From an uncultured Eubacterium sp. (GTDB taxonomy: Bacteria; Bacillota; Clostridia; Lachnospirales; Lachnospiraceae): a DNA stretch of 7,873 bases. Under the pieces are notes generated by a model. It saw only the letters and a program-made list of their open reading frames with translations. It was not told the DNA's origin and searched no databases. Location of the stretch: the NCBI GenBank assembly GCA_910579075.1, contig CAJTSV010000035.1, forward strand, positions 1 to 7,873, in the 5' to 3' direction. This document shows positions 7,501 to 7,873 of the stretch, in pieces; the stretch's first letter is position 1, and each line of letters starts with the position of its first letter. A program made the position numbers and the translations under genes.

Positions 7501-7737
7501 ATGATAAAACAAACCGAACAAAAACAGCAAAAAAAACCGCTTATCATATTAACCGGCCCCACCGCTTCCGGGAAAACAGCACTGTCCATTAATTATCTTA
7601 ACAGGCCCCACCGCCGTAGGGAAGACGGAACTCTCCATTTCCCTGGCGAAAATGGTGCAGGGTTCCATTATTTCTGCCGATTCCATGCAGGCCTACAAAT
7701 ATATGGACATCGGCTCTGCCAAAATCATGCCAGATGA
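7501..7737 (+). CDS. Out-of-frame miaA 5' fragment
   Basis: This is the reading frame actually opened by the miaA start codon, 78 residues long. Only about the first 30 residues (Lys/Gln-rich leader plus beta strand and P-loop) are MiaA-like. The rest is the second miaA copy read in the wrong frame and has no family resemblance. No functional product is expected. Confidence 0.6.
   Translation: MIKQTEQKQQKKPLIILTGPTASGKTALSINYLNRPHRRREDGTLHFPGENGAGFHYFCRFHAGLQIYGHRLCQNHAR
7537..7639 (+). repeat. Diverged direct duplication of the miaA P-loop segment
   Basis: Copy 1 (7537-7590) and copy 2 (7586-7639) each encode 18 residues from PLIILTGPTA to LSI; 16 of 18 residues agree. At the DNA level I count 14 differences in 54 positions, and 9 of the 11 differing codons are synonymous. 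The copies are offset by 49 bp, which causes the frame change, and share the bases ccatt (7586-7590) at the junction. Confidence 0.9.
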
Positions 7738-7873
7738 AATGCAGGGGATAAAGCACTATCTTATCGATGAATTCCTGCCGGACGAAGCATTTAACGTCGT
7801 TACCTTCAAGCAGCGCGCCGAAGCATGCATGCAGGAAATTTATGCGGCAGGGAAGATTCCGATACTGGCAGGC
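7583..7873 (+). CDS. miaA: miaA in-frame body, without its own start, running off the window
   Basis: This frame is open from 7553 (preceded by TAA at 7550-7552) to the end of the window, 97 codons from 7583. It has no ATG before the P-loop; the first ATG falls after it. It carries a complete N-terminal MiaA half-domain: P-loop GPTAVGKT, ISADSMQAY, DIGSAK, and the KIPIL strand that precedes the conserved GGTG. The sequence is well conserved, so it derives from a functional gene. Confidence 0.75.

Larger units (their letters stand above)
7501..7873 (+). pseudogene. miaA: tRNA dimethylallyltransferase MiaA, N-terminal part, disrupted and 3'-truncated
   Basis: MiaA transfers a dimethylallyl group to the exocyclic amine of A37 in tRNAs reading U-starting codons. 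Translation from ATG 7501 (AGGGAG 11 bases upstream) gives MIKQTEQ then PLIILTGPTASGKTALSI, with a P-loop at residues 19-26 (Lys25). It then reads non-family sequence (NYLNRPHRRRE) to TGA at 7735-7737. From 7583 the next frame reads PLIILTGPTAVGKTELSI again and continues as a normal MiaA: SADSMQAYKYMDIGSAK, then HYLID, FNVVTF and KIPILAG, to the window end. The gene therefore contains two P-loop segments in different frames and cannot make MiaA as written. Third place after mutS and mutL is the usual position of miaA in Firmicutes. It is either a real recombination scar or a chimeric assembly. The remaining two thirds of the gene lie beyond the window. Confidence 0.9.

Noticed and set aside
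6910..7530. 206-codon open frame on the - strand over the 3' end of mutL
   Set aside because: It is antisense to the MutL nuclease domain with Ser/Cys-rich low-complexity composition; a shadow of the real gene.
7501..7873. A novel double P-loop protein in place of MiaA
   Set aside because: The second P-loop is in a different frame from the first, and the frame from the start codon stops at 7737 after non-family sequence, so no single protein contains both.

Overview
The window reads as a housekeeping stretch from a Gram-positive clostridial bacterium, most likely Lachnospiraceae or a close relative. The basis is the gene order mutS-mutL-miaA, a MutL carrying its own endonuclease motif (the type found in bacteria without MutH), MutS and MutL wording typical of Clostridia, strong AGGAGG-like ribosome binding sites and a mid-range G+C content judged by eye. 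All genes lie on the + strand, tightly packed.

Region 1 (1-2445) holds two flavoproteins. The first is the C-terminal two thirds of an HI0933/BaiN-type FAD oxidoreductase, cut by the window edge. The second is a complete COG2509-type FAD-dependent dehydrogenase whose start codon lies 50 bp inside the first gene. A rho-independent terminator at 2475-2508 closes this unit.

Region 2 (2521-7873) is the mismatch repair operon. A near-consensus sigma-A promoter (TTGCCG, 17 bp, TATAAT) at 2554-2582 drives mutS, mutL and miaA. MutS would bind mismatches and recruit MutL, which nicks the new strand with its own C-terminal nuclease; both carry or probably carry sliding-clamp binding motifs. MiaA is an unrelated tRNA modification enzyme usually carried in the same operon.

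Two genes are broken as the sequence stands. mutS changes frame near 3136, within the connector domain, so the upstream frame stops at 3165. miaA contains two successive, sequence-diverged versions of its N-terminal P-loop segment, 49 bp apart and in different frames, sharing a short microhomology (ccatta) at the junction. The two copies differ mostly at synonymous sites. They therefore look like two homologous miaA alleles joined together rather than a fresh tandem duplication. This is either an assembly or amplification chimera or a real recombination scar. mutL itself is intact.

I see no CRISPR array, RNA gene, insertion sequence, phage gene or defence system here. No undescribed system is evident; the items most worth checking are the two lesions.
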